Shown piece after piece: positions 43,565-52,242 of a DNA stretch of 64,000 nt. The notes beneath the pieces are model-generated. The model did no database searches. It was not told the DNA's origin and was given only the letters and a program-made list of their open reading frames with translations. Source of the stretch: Flavobacterium sp. RSP15 (GTDB lineage Bacteria > Bacteroidota > Bacteroidia > Flavobacteriales > Flavobacteriaceae); NCBI RefSeq assembly GCF_003968755.1, contig NZ_RYDL01000002.1, positions 431,673 through 495,672 on the forward strand, written 5' to 3'. The translations under genes were made by a program, and so were the position numbers. The first letter of the stretch is position 1, and the number at the start of each line of letters is the position of its first letter.

Positions 43565-44785
43565 TTGAAACAAATATTTATAATTATAATAGTACTTTTT
43601 TCTTTAGTATCCTGTGATAAAAAAAAGGAAATCGTGCCGGAAAAAGTAGTGAAAATTGTTCCTAAAAAGAGTGCGTTTGGGTTTATTCTTGCGGATTTTA
43701 ATATCGTTAATGATACTATCGAAAGGGGAGATACTTTTGGAACCATTATTCAAAATCAGAATATTGGGAAACGAAAAGTATATGATATTATTGCTAAAGT
43801 GAGAGATTCGTTTGATGTAAGAAGTATAAGAATCAACAGGCCTTTTACGTTGTTGAGATCCAAAGATAAAAAACATAATTTACAGGCTTTTATTTATCAA
43901 CCCGATGCGCTGAGTTATTACGTTATTGATATGCGGGACACAGCGGTAGTTGTTTATAAAAAAACTAAGCCCATTACAATTAGGCGACGCACCATTGGTG
44001 GCGTTTTGAAAGAATCCTTGTCTGCAACATTGGGTAATGCCAAGATTGAAGGGGCTCTAGCAAATAAAATAGCTAAAATTTATGCGTATTCTATTGATTT
44101 TATGAAACTCAAAAAAGGAGATCGTTTTGCGATAACGTTTACAGAGCGCTTTATAAATGATTCCGTTTATGACGGAGTCGAAGAACTGGAAGCCTCTTTT
44201 TTTGAATACGGAGGAAAAATTATTTATGCCTTTCCCTTTGCGCAGAACCCCAATTCAGATAAAATTCAATATTATAATGAAGAAGGGAAAACACTAAAAA
44301 ATTTCTTTCTTAAGTCTCCAATAAAATTCAGTAGAATTTCGTCAAGATTTTCAAACAGTAGATTTCATCCGGTTCAGCACAGATGGAAAGCGCATAAAGG
44401 AACGGATTATGCCGCACCACGCGGAACTCCTATTACCGTTACCGCTGGCGGTGTTGTGGAGCAAAGTGGTTTTACTGCCGGAAATGGAAATTATGTAAAA
44501 GTAAAACACAATGGAACCTATTCTACACAATACCTGCACATGTCAAAAATTTTGGTAAGACGCGGTCAACGGGTCAGTCAGGGACAAGTCATTGGTTTAG
44601 TTGGGAGTACAGGGCTGGCAACAGGGCCGCATGTATGTTATCGATTTTGGAAAAACGGGAGACAAGTGGATGCATTAAGACTTAAATTACCGAGTGGAGA
44701 ACCTATGAATGGCGCTAATAAAAGTCGGTTTTTGACACAAATAACGCCCTTGAAATTTGAACTGGACAGTGTGGCTAACCTGTAA
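43565..44785 (+). CDS. M23-family metallopeptidase lipoprotein with altered zinc motif
   Basis: This 406-residue protein starts at TTG with a lipoprotein signal (MKQIFIIIIVLFSLVSC, cysteine 17). An OapA/LysM-like N-terminal part and a long linker precede the LytM/M23 domain (about 260-380). HKGTDYAAP supplies ligands His277 and Asp281, and YLHMSK follows. The usual GPH-L-H motif is GPHVCYRF, with His356 kept and the second histidine replaced by Cys358. This H-x-C form appears in other Bacteroidota M23 proteins. The enzyme would cut peptidoglycan cross-links or act as an amidase activator; activity with Cys as ligand cannot be decided here. It is the last gene of the DUF3108-dioxygenase operon. 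Confidence 0.88.
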   Translation: MKQIFIIIIVLFSLVSCDKKKEIVPEKVVKIVPKKSAFGFILADFNIVNDTIERGDTFGTIIQNQNIGKRKVYDIIAKVRDSFDVRSIRINRPFTLLRSKDKKHNLQAFIYQPDALSYYVIDMRDTAVVVYKKTKPITIRRRTIGGVLKESLSATLGNAKIEGALANKIAKIYAYSIDFMKLKKGDRFAITFTERFINDSVYDGVEELEASFFEYGGKIIYAFPFAQNPNSDKIQYYNEEGKTLKNFFLKSPIKFSRISSRFSNSRFHPVQHRWKAHKGTDYAAPRGTPITVTAGGVVEQSGFTAGNGNYVKVKHNGTYSTQYLHMSKILVRRGQRVSQGQVIGLVGSTGLATGPHVCYRFWKNGRQVDALRLKLPSGEPMNGANKSRFLTQITPLKFELDSVANL

Positions 44786-44914
44786 ATAACAGTTGTAAAA
44801 TCATCACAGTTTTTTCAAAAAAGACGAGTTGCTTAGTGTTAGTCCCAAAAAACACTGGGATCTTGTTATATTACTATAGTTTAATATAATGCAAAACCAT
44901 TTTTCATTAAAACT

Positions 44915-44938
44915 AATTTGAGTATTTTTGCTCAAATT
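44915..44938 (+). promoter_or_regulatory. Palindrome overlapping the pgi -7 element
   Basis: AATTTGAG-TATTTTTG-CTCAAATT: perfect 8-base inverted arms enclose a TAnnTTTG element at 44923-44930, 33 bases before the pgi start. This arrangement would allow a dimeric regulator to block the promoter. The promoter role is reasonable; the operator role is inference. Confidence 0.45.
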
Positions 44939-44963
44939 TTAACAATACTAGAAATTCTTACAC

Positions 44964-46613
44964 ATGGCTTTAAATACTATAAACCCTACTGGAACGAGTG
45001 CTTGGAAGAAACTTGAAAAACATTATGCCAAAATGCAAAAAGCGTCTTTGCAAGAATTATTTCAATTGGATACTGAGAGAACAGAAAAATTTAATTTAAA
45101 ATGGAATGATTTTTTAATTGATTATTCTAAAAACAATATCAATCAAGAAACGATTCAGCTTTTGCTTGAACTGGCTGATGAAGTTGGACTTAAAACAGCT
45201 ATTGCTGATTATTTTGAGGGTGCACCAATCAATCAAACGGAGAACAGAGCCGTACTGCATACCGCCTTGCGGGTCAAAGAAACAGCAGTTATAAAAGTGG
45301 ATGGAGTCAATGTAGTCCCAGAGGTATACCAGGTAAAACACAAAATAAAGAAATTCACGAACGAAGTCACTTCAGGAGAAAGAACAGGTTTTACAGGGAA
45401 GCCGTTCACTGATGTGGTCAATATAGGTATAGGAGGCTCGGATTTAGGGCCTGTTATGGTTGTTGAGGCATTGCAATTTTATAAAAATCATTTAAATGTT
45501 CATTTTGTTTCTAATGTGGATGGGGATCATGTAAATGAAATCATAAAAAAACTAAATCCGGAAACAACCCTTTTTGTGATTGTTTCCAAAACATTTACAA
45601 CTCAGGAAACACTGACCAACTCTGAGACCATTAGAAAATGGTTCTTACAAACCGCTACTCAAGCGGATGTAGCCAAGCATTTTGTTGCAGTTTCCTCCAA
45701 TATTCAAAAAGTAACAGCGTTTGGAATCAATCCAGACAACGTATTCCCTATGTGGGATTGGGTTGGCGGAAGATTTTCTTTATGGAGTGCCGTTGGACTT
45801 ACGATAAGTTTAGCCGTAGGATATGATAATTTTGACGGATTGTTAAAAGGAGCCAATGAAATGGATGACCATTTCAAAACTGCCGATTTTGACCAAAACA
45901 TGCCGGTTACGTTAGCGTTATTGAGTATTTGGTACAACAATTTTTTTGGTGCCGAAAGTGAAGCTTTGATTCCGTACACGCAATACTTACAAAAATTAGC
46001 CCCCTACTTGCAACAAGGAACAATGGAAAGCAATGGTAAAAGTGTGGGTCGGGACGGGAAACCAGTCAATTACCAAACTGGGACGATCATTTGGGGGGAG
46101 CCGGGGACTAATGCACAACATGCTTTTTTTCAGTTAATTCACCAAGGGACAAAACTGATACCTGCAGATTTTATTGGATTTGTAACTCCGCTATACGGCG
46201 ACTATGATCATCATGATAAACTAATGTCTAACTTTTTTGCACAAACAGAAGCATTAATGCATGGGAAATCAGTAGAACAAGTACAAGCTGAATTTGATAC
46301 ACAAGGAATTTCAGCTGATAAAGCAAAATTCCTTTTGCCATTTAAAGTTTTTACAGGCAACAAGCCAACGAATACTATTTTAATCCAAAAGCTGACCCCC
46401 GAATCCTTGGGCTCTTTGATTGCTTTGTACGAGCATAAGATTTTTGTACAAGGAGTGATCTGGAATATTTTTAGTTTTGACCAGTGGGGAGTTGAATTAG
46501 GAAAACAATTGGCTAATTCTATCTTGACAGAAATTAATACAAAAACGGTTGAAACGCATGACAGCTCTACCACTTTTTTATTGAATCATTTTTTGAAAAA
46601 TAAACAGGAGTAA
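44964..46613 (+). CDS. pgi: Glucose-6-phosphate isomerase
   Basis: This 549-residue enzyme interconverts glucose-6-phosphate and fructose-6-phosphate. Both family signatures are present: [19 protein letters not shown] and FVSNVDGDH in the sugar-phosphate-binding half, and [18 protein letters not shown] (with the catalytic histidine) plus the closing [19 protein letters not shown] near the C-terminus. It is monocistronic, with its own promoter palindrome and a strong terminator. Nothing unusual in the catalytic residues. Confidence 0.97.
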   Translation: MALNTINPTGTSAWKKLEKHYAKMQKASLQELFQLDTERTEKFNLKWNDFLIDYSKNNINQETIQLLLELADEVGLKTAIADYFEGAPINQTENRAVLHTALRVKETAVIKVDGVNVVPEVYQVKHKIKKFTNEVTSGERTGFTGKPFTDVVNIGIGGSDLGPVMVVEALQFYKNHLNVHFVSNVDGDHVNEIIKKLNPETTLFVIVSKTFTTQETLTNSETIRKWFLQTATQADVAKHFVAVSSNIQKVTAFGINPDNVFPMWDWVGGRFSLWSAVGLTISLAVGYDNFDGLLKGANEMDDHFKTADFDQNMPVTLALLSIWYNNFFGAESEALIPYTQYLQKLAPYLQQGTMESNGKSVGRDGKPVNYQTGTIIWGEPGTNAQHAFFQLIHQGTKLIPADFIGFVTPLYGDYDHHDKLMSNFFAQTEALMHGKSVEQVQAEFDTQGISADKAKFLLPFKVFTGNKPTNTILIQKLTPESLGSLIALYEHKIFVQGVIWNIFSFDQWGVELGKQLANSILTEINTKTVETHDSSTTFLLNHFLKNKQE

Positions 46614-46688
46614 ATAGGTCACTGATTTTTATGATTTTATCAATTTTCATTTAAGGCAGATTACTGCTCTGTTTTTGATGGAGGTATA

Positions 46689-46735
46689 AAACACTAAAAG
46701 CCCTGAATTTAGCTAATTCAGGGCTTTTAGTGTTT
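46689..46735. terminator. Terminator of pgi
   Basis: Perfect 21-base arms, AAACACTAAAAGCCCTGAAT-T and its complement, around a five-base loop (TAGCT). It is the longest perfect stem in the window. Confidence 0.85.
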
Positions 46736-46839
46736 AAGTAACGCTGTTAGAGCACTTTTTTTTAAATTTGTGTTATTTTTTTAGTATTTGCAATTGGTAA
46801 TTAGGTGTGAATAGTTTAAAACAAAATGATTTTAATTGT

Positions 46840-46877
46840 ACAATCTCGTTTTTTTTAATTAAAAAAAACGAGATTGT
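46840..46877. other. Perfect 38-base A/T-rich palindrome
   Basis: ACAATCTCGTTTTTTTTAAT mirrors exactly into the complementary half ending AACGAGATTGT. With no loop other than AATT it is symmetric DNA rather than a normal terminator. It lies between pgi and the TonB receptor, 77 bases before the receptor promoter, and could be a second terminator or a protein-binding site. Confidence 0.55.
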
Positions 46878-46953
46878 TGTTTTAAGATAAAAATTCTGTT
46901 TAAAAGAAATGCTATTCTTAACGTTATGTTAACTTATTTAAGTAAAAATGTTA

Positions 46954-46961
46954 TATTTTTG
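46954..46961 (+). promoter_or_regulatory. -7 promoter element of the TonB-receptor gene
   Basis: TATTTTTG fits TAnnTTTG and lies 33 bases before the start codon at 46994. Confidence 0.45.
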
Positions 46962-46993
46962 CCAAATATTAATAAACTAAACAAAAAACAAAA

Positions 46994-49900
46994 ATGAAAA
47001 AAATTATTTTTATTTTAATTATTTTTTTATCAGTTGTTGGTCATTCGCAGGTTACTAGTTCTGCTATGTCTGGTATTGTTAAATCAGATACTGGAGAGAC
47101 TTTGCCTGGAGCGTCAGTAGAAATTGTTCACAAGCCTACAGGAACGAAATATTTTTCAACTACTGGTTCTGATGGTGGATATGCTGTCCAAGGAATAAGA
47201 CCAGGTGGACCTTACACTGTAAAAGTCACGTATATTGGTTACAAAACAACTGAAATCACAGAAATTACTGCTCCTTTAGGGAATAATTTAACTGTAAATG
47301 TAGTTGTTCAGGAAGAGTCTAATGTTTTGAGTGAAGTTATAGTCTCAACAAAATCAAAAGGGAATTTCAATAAAGGAAGAACTGGAGCATCTCAACAATT
47401 TTCTAACAGAGAAATCACTGCCGTACCAGTAACAGGTGCGCGTTCCATAAATGCAATTACCAAGTACAATGCTAATGCAGGTAGTAACGGTACTTTTGGT
47501 GGTCAGGATTCAAGATTGAACAATTTTACTATTGACGGATCTGTTTTTAATAATGGTTTTGGTTTAGGTAGTGACTCACAAGCCGGAGGAAGAACCGGTT
47601 CTACAGCTATTTCATTAGATGCTATTGAGCAATTACAAGTAAATATCGCTCCTTATGACGTACGTCAATCCGGATTTTTAGGTTCTGGAATCAATGCGGT
47701 TACCAAAAGTGGAACGAATGAGGTGGAAGGGTCAATATACAACTCATTCCGGAGCAACAAAAAAGACTTCATAGGAAGTAAAGCAGGAGAAAGAACAGTA
47801 GTACCTGGAAAATTTGAAGAAAAAATTTGGGGTGCCAGAATTGGAGCACCAATCATTAAAGATAAATTATTTTTCTTTGGGAATGTTGAAACTATAGAGA
47901 ACATTAGTCCGGCTACTACTTGGACATCTACAGGTTCGCCACAAGCAAGTGCGCAGGTTTCTAGACCTACTTTCGAACAAATGCAGACACTTTCAAATTT
48001 CTTGCAAGATAAATTTAATTACACTACTGGTCCTTGGGAGAATTATGATTCAGAAAGGATTTCAAAAAAATTCCTAGCCAGACTTGACTGGAATATTAAT
48101 GATAATCATCAATTAACTGCTCGTTATGTATTTCATGATTCAAGTTCTGATGAATTAACATCGAACTCAAATTCATTAGGTTTTGGAAATAGAAGAACAA
48201 GTCCTCTTGCTATGTCTTTCAAAAACAGTGGATACGTTATTCAAGATAATACTAGATCAGTAGTTTTAGAATTGAATAGTAAACTAAGCAATTCTTGGTA
48301 CAATAATTTTATAGCTGGTTACGATAAGCAAATTGAAGACAGAGCATTACAAGGTGGTGGGTTATTTCCAACAATTGATATTTTGGATGGGTCTACTACA
48401 GCTATCTCGGCAGGTTTAGATCCGTTCACTCAAGGAAATAAACTTTCGTATTCTACTTTACATTTTACAAATAATTTGACTAAAACCATAGGAAAACATT
48501 CTTTATTGTTTGGTGCTAACTTTGAGTATTTCAAATCAAGCAACTTGTTTTTCTCTGGTTCAAATGGTGTTTACACTTTTAATTCACTTACTGACTTTTA
48601 TGCAGCAGCTAATCAATCTGCAAACACTGGTGGCATTCCATCAACAACGGCACTTCCTGCACGTCTTCAATTCAGATATTCTGCATTGCCGGGTGCTCAA
48701 GAGCCATTACAAATTTTCAAGTCAAACAAATTAGATTTGTACACGCAAGATGAAATGAAATTGAGCGATAGATTTAAATTAACAGTAGGTATTCGTGCTT
48801 CAGCAGTTTGGTTTGCTGATACAGCTCTTGAGAATCCTGCAGTTACTGCATTAACTTTTGGGCAAGGCCAAAAATTTAATACAGGAGAAATGCCTGATAC
48901 ACAGTATTTGTTTGAGCCAAGAGTTGGTTTCAACTTAGACTTAAATGGCGATGCAAGTACTTTACTTCGTGGAGGTAGTGGTGTTTTTACAGGAAGAGCA
49001 CCTTCAGTTTATTTATCTAATGCAATTGGTAATAATGGAGTGCTTACAGGTTTTGTTGATGTAAGTGGTTCGGCACTAGCTACAGGTGGGTATGGTTTTA
49101 CTCCAAATCCTAATGAGTATTTCATTCCGGATACCCCAACGCTTCCTACTACTTTTGAATTGGCTTTTAGCGATAAAAAATTCAAATTTCCTCAAGTTTG
49201 GAAAACAAATATAGCGGTTGATCAAAGGCTTCCTTTTGGTTTTGTAGGTACAGTAGAAGGGATTTTTCAAAGAAATATTAATGCGATACATTATTATAAT
49301 GCTAATTTTGATGCGCCAGTTGGAACTTTCAGCGGTCCGGATAACAGACCAAGATATGCTCGTACCGATGGAGGTGTTCGTGTTAATGATAATGTTTCCA
49401 GTGCCGTTGTTTTAACAAACACGGACAAAGGATATTTTTATTCTTCAACCTTTAAATTAGAGTATCCATACAAAAAAGGGCTATGGGGATCGTTTGCATA
49501 CACGTATTCAAGTGCTAATGATTTGTTATCTCCGGGTTCTATTGCTTCTGGTTCGTGGACGGGCGCTAGATCTGTAAATGGAAATAACGACTTACCTTTA
49601 GCATTATCTAACAATAATACACCACATAGATTAGTTGGTATTTTAGGATACAAAATTGAATACGGTAAAAATGTAGGGGCGGCAACTTCAATCAATTTAG
49701 GATACATTGGAGAACAATCCGGACCGTTTTCCTATTCTTACGGGGGTGATATGAATGGTGACAAAGTAAATAACAATGACTTGATTTATGTCCCTAAAAA
49801 TGCAAATGAAATTCGTTTTCAATCACTTTCAGTAACAAATGGGACTGTGACAACAGTCTACACTGAAGCGCAACAACAACAAGCTTACGAATCCTATATC

Positions 49901-50287
49901 AATCAAGATGATTACCTTTCTACTAGAAGAGGGCAGTATGCAGAGAGAAATGGAGGAGTTTTACCTATGCTACATAGATTAGATTTATCAGCAACTCAAG
50001 ATTTTTATATTACAATTGCGGGTAAAAAGAATAATTTTCAATTCAGAGCTGATATCCTGAACTTTACTAATTTCATTAATAAAGATTGGGGAGTTACACA
50101 ACGAGTTACAAATACAAATGTTTTGAACTACAGAACAACGACTACGAATGTTCCTTTTTATCAATTAGCGACTCAAGTAGAAGCTAACGGAACTCGAGTT
50201 TTAATAAAAGACACTTTTCAAAAAAATGCTTCAACTTTTGATGTTTGGCAAGCACAATTTACACTAAGATATATTTTTGGTAAATAG
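46994..50287 (+). CDS. Oar-like TonB-dependent outer membrane receptor
   Basis: This 1097-residue protein has a signal peptide (ending GHSQV) and an N-terminal carboxypeptidase-regulatory-like domain (about 22-105; GIVKSDTGETLPGASVEIVH). A plug domain follows (about 120-240; GQDSRLNNFTIDGSVF, and INAVTKSGTNEVEGSIYN), then a large beta-barrel ending WQAQFTLRYIFGK. This matches the Oar/adhesin-type TonB-dependent transporters of Bacteroidota, which lack a SusD partner; none is encoded next to it. The ligand is unknown. It is probably strongly expressed: it has its own promoter, AT-rich leader and terminator. Confidence 0.93.
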   Translation: MKKIIFILIIFLSVVGHSQVTSSAMSGIVKSDTGETLPGASVEIVHKPTGTKYFSTTGSDGGYAVQGIRPGGPYTVKVTYIGYKTTEITEITAPLGNNLTVNVVVQEESNVLSEVIVSTKSKGNFNKGRTGASQQFSNREITAVPVTGARSINAITKYNANAGSNGTFGGQDSRLNNFTIDGSVFNNGFGLGSDSQAGGRTGSTAISLDAIEQLQVNIAPYDVRQSGFLGSGINAVTKSGTNEVEGSIYNSFRSNKKDFIGSKAGERTVVPGKFEEKIWGARIGAPIIKDKLFFFGNVETIENISPATTWTSTGSPQASAQVSRPTFEQMQTLSNFLQDKFNYTTGPWENYDSERISKKFLARLDWNINDNHQLTARYVFHDSSSDELTSNSNSLGFGNRRTSPLAMSFKNSGYVIQDNTRSVVLELNSKLSNSWYNNFIAGYDKQIEDRALQGGGLFPTIDILDGSTTAISAGLDPFTQGNKLSYSTLHFTNNLTKTIGKHSLLFGANFEYFKSSNLFFSGSNGVYTFNSLTDFYAAANQSANTGGIPSTTALPARLQFRYSALPGAQEPLQIFKSNKLDLYTQDEMKLSDRFKLTVGIRASAVWFADTALENPAVTALTFGQGQKFNTGEMPDTQYLFEPRVGFNLDLNGDASTLLRGGSGVFTGRAPSVYLSNAIGNNGVLTGFVDVSGSALATGGYGFTPNPNEYFIPDTPTLPTTFELAFSDKKFKFPQVWKTNIAVDQRLPFGFVGTVEGIFQRNINAIHYYNANFDAPVGTFSGPDNRPRYARTDGGVRVNDNVSSAVVLTNTDKGYFYSSTFKLEYPYKKGLWGSFAYTYSSANDLLSPGSIASGSWTGARSVNGNNDLPLALSNNNTPHRLVGILGYKIEYGKNVGAATSINLGYIGEQSGPFSYSYGGDMNGDKVNNNDLIYVPKNANEIRFQSLSVTNGTVTTVYTEAQQQQAYESYINQDDYLSTRRGQYAERNGGVLPMLHRLDLSATQDFYITIAGKKNNFQFRADILNFTNFINKDWGVTQRVTNTNVLNYRTTTTNVPFYQLATQVEANGTRVLIKDTFQKNASTFDVWQAQFTLRYIFGK

Positions 50288-50312
50288 GAGTAATTTAAGT
50301 ATTTGAATATTT

Positions 50313-50341
50313 AAAACCACGTTGAGAAACGTGGTTTTTTT
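50313..50341 (+). terminator. Terminator of the TonB-receptor gene
   Basis: Perfect arms AAAACCACGTT and AACGTGGTTTT around GAGA, then a T-run. It lies 26 bases after the stop codon. Confidence 0.9.
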
Positions 50342-50383
50342 ATGCCTTTTTTGCCTATATTTGTTAAAACAAAAATATTATTT

Positions 50384-50818
50384 ATGTACGATTTTATTCA
50401 AAAATTTCATTCTGGCTGGGCTTATCTGGCACTTTTAGTTTTAGTGGTGGCTGTGGTTAATTCTCTGATAGGAATGTTTTCTAAAAAAGAATTTACTTCC
50501 AAAGACAGAAAGATAGCGCTGTTTGGCTTAATAGCAATACACATTCAATTAGTAGTAGGTGTTATTTTGTATTTTGTGTCTCCCAATGGTTTGAATATGA
50601 TAAAAGCCGTTGGAATGGGTGGGCTGACAACGGAAAGCCGATTGTTGGCTTTAGAACATCCTTTAATCAATATAATAGCAATTGTCTTGATTACTATTGG
50701 GTGGTCAAAACACAAAAAAGCAACTACAAGCGAATCTAAATTTAAAACATTTTCTATTTTTTATGGTTTAGGATTACTGCTTATTTTAAGCCGAATCCCA
50801 TGGAAAATATGGTTTTAA
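50384..50818 (+). CDS. Small four-helix membrane protein (cytochrome B-like label)
   Basis: From the ATG at 50384 the protein has 144 residues with four hydrophobic helices (about 12-30, 46-65, 88-106 and 122-140). Conserved histidines sit near helix 1 (KFHSGWAYL), helix 2 (AIHIQLVVG) and helix 3 (LEHPLINIIA). Relatives in Flavobacterium are often labelled cytochrome B or, mistakenly, ribosomal protein L27. The histidine pattern is compatible with heme or quinone binding but that is inference. An in-frame ATG at 50342 overlaps the preceding terminator T-run and is unlikely. A terminator follows. Confidence 0.8.
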   Translation: MYDFIQKFHSGWAYLALLVLVVAVVNSLIGMFSKKEFTSKDRKIALFGLIAIHIQLVVGVILYFVSPNGLNMIKAVGMGGLTTESRLLALEHPLINIIAIVLITIGWSKHKKATTSESKFKTFSIFYGLGLLLILSRIPWKIWF

Positions 50819-50828
50819 AAAAAACCGT

Positions 50829-50855
50829 GAAAGCTCTAGAAATAGAGCTTTTTTT
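50829..50855 (+). terminator. Terminator after the small membrane protein
   Basis: Arms AAGCTCTA and TAGAGCTT around GAAA, then a T-run. Confidence 0.85.
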
Positions 50856-50902
50856 ATCTAGGTATGGTTTTTGTAAAATAGATTTAACTAAAAAAGACAT
50901 AA

Positions 50903-51385
50903 ATGAAAAAATTAATAACATTATTTTTTTTGTTGGCAATAATCACTTTAGCCAGCAGCCAAAGTTCCATCTCTGAAAGACAAAAAGCCACTATACAAAA
51001 AGACAGCATCAAAAAAAGCCGAACAGCAATCGATCTGGAAGAAAAAAAAATAGACTCATTGATCTCTTCTTTAGGAAAATTTAAAATCTACAAAAAAGCC
51101 GCTCACGCATCCTATTACGCAGATAAATTCAATGGCAGAAGAACGACCAGCGGTACAAAATTTGACAATAATAAATATACCGCCGCCCACAAAAAACTGC
51201 CCTTTGGTACCAAAGTCAAAGTGACCAATGAAAAAAACGGGAAGTTCGTAATTGTAGAAATTACAGATAGAGGCCCATTTGTCAAGTCTAGAGAGATTGA
51301 TCTTTCTAAACGAGCATTTATGGATATTGCAGCTAATAAAAACAGCGGAGGGCTGCAAGTAACGATAGCCGTAATGAGTAATTAG
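50903..51385 (+). CDS. RlpA-like double-psi beta-barrel protein
   Basis: This 160-residue exported protein has a signal peptide (KKLITLFFLLAIITLASS), a charged helical linker (about 25-60), and a RlpA-type double-psi beta-barrel (about 65-158): ASYYADKFNGRRTTSGTKFDNN, then AAHKKLPFGTKVKVTN and VEITDRGPFVKSREIDLSKRAF. The conserved aspartate of TDRGPF is present. RlpA proteins bind or cleave denuded glycan strands at the septum; here there is no SPOR domain, so septal targeting is uncertain. It is convergent with the CYTH gene, which ends one base after its stop. Confidence 0.92.
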   Translation: MKKLITLFFLLAIITLASSQSSISERQKATIQKDSIKKSRTAIDLEEKKIDSLISSLGKFKIYKKAAHASYYADKFNGRRTTSGTKFDNNKYTAAHKKLPFGTKVKVTNEKNGKFVIVEITDRGPFVKSREIDLSKRAFMDIAANKNSGGLQVTIAVMSN

Positions 51386-51386
51386 A

Positions 51387-51854
51387 TTACCAGTTTCTAA
51401 AAGGCGAAGTGCTCAAATAAGAATTGTAATAGCGGGAGTCTCCGGTGACTTCCTTGTCCAGCCAAGCTGGTTTTTTAAAAAATTCTTCTTCAGAGTTTAA
51501 TTCAATTTCTGCCACAACCAGTCCTTGATTTTCACCATGAAATTCATCTACTTCAAAAATATGAGAGCCCACTTTTATTTCAAAACGAGTTTTATCAATA
51601 GCTCCCTTTTCACACAAAAGCAGTAATTTTTCAGCGTCACGAATGGAAATTTCTTTTTCCCACTCAAAACGGGACAGTCCGGAGGTATTAGAAATTCCCT
51701 TTATCGTCAGAAACCCCTTTTTTCCTTTTATTCGTACCCGTACCGTTCGCGCTGGCGCGGAACTCAAATAGCCCTGCGCAATATGATTTTGAGTAAAAGC
51801 AGATTCTTTATAGGAATCATCTTTGACTAAAAATTTCCTTTCTATTTCTATCAT
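51387..51854 (-). CDS. CYTH-domain phosphatase/cyclase-like protein
   Basis: This 155-residue single-domain protein begins MIEIERKFLV, the ExExK signature (Glu3, Glu5, Lys7) of the CYTH triphosphate tunnel fold. RVRIKGKKGFLTIK and FEVDEFHGENQGLVVAEIEL (with the metal-binding acidic pair) follow, and the fold ends with GDSRYYNSYLS. CYTH enzymes hydrolyse inorganic triphosphate or thiamine triphosphate, and a few are adenylate cyclases. The bacterial short form is usually a triphosphatase. It is a lone minus-strand gene. Confidence 0.92.
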   Translation of the reverse strand: MIEIERKFLVKDDSYKESAFTQNHIAQGYLSSAPARTVRVRIKGKKGFLTIKGISNTSGLSRFEWEKEISIRDAEKLLLLCEKGAIDKTRFEIKVGSHIFEVDEFHGENQGLVVAEIELNSEEEFFKKPAWLDKEVTGDSRYYNSYLSTSPFRNW

Positions 51855-52242
51855 TTCAAGCGGAATTTGTTATTTTTTGTTATTTATTTTTTCAGTTTAC
51901 TTGGCTTGTATCCAGATATTCATTTCAATTGTTACTCATAAATCTTTTTTCAATTTGTAAAAAATAGTTTTTTTCAATCGATGATTTTTCATTGCTATTT
52001 GGGCTAATACCAGCAACCAAAGGTATTAAATATTTTGCTTTTGTTCCGTTTTTATCTCTTTGATAAAAGCGGGGGTTACGCTAGTTTGCTGTTTTTTATG
52101 TTCCAATTCGGTGTGTCGATTACCGGTAATAGGAAGGGAATTTTGTGAATAGGGCTTTTTATGTGTCCCCGAGCAATAATTTCAGGGATTTGTTAATGAA
52201 AAATGATCAGTCTGTTCGTATTTTTACAAAAATTAAACAAAG
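51855..52242. other. Gene-free divergent region
   Basis: This 388-base region lies between the divergent CYTH and Gcr-type genes. Only short frames are present and I see no tRNA, repeat copy or strong hairpin. Promoters for both genes should be here, but no unambiguous TAnnTTTG element was found. Confidence 0.5.

Noticed and set aside
46994..50287. A polysaccharide utilisation locus around the TonB receptor
   Set aside because: No SusD-like gene or glycoside hydrolase lies nearby, and the receptor is of the Oar type.
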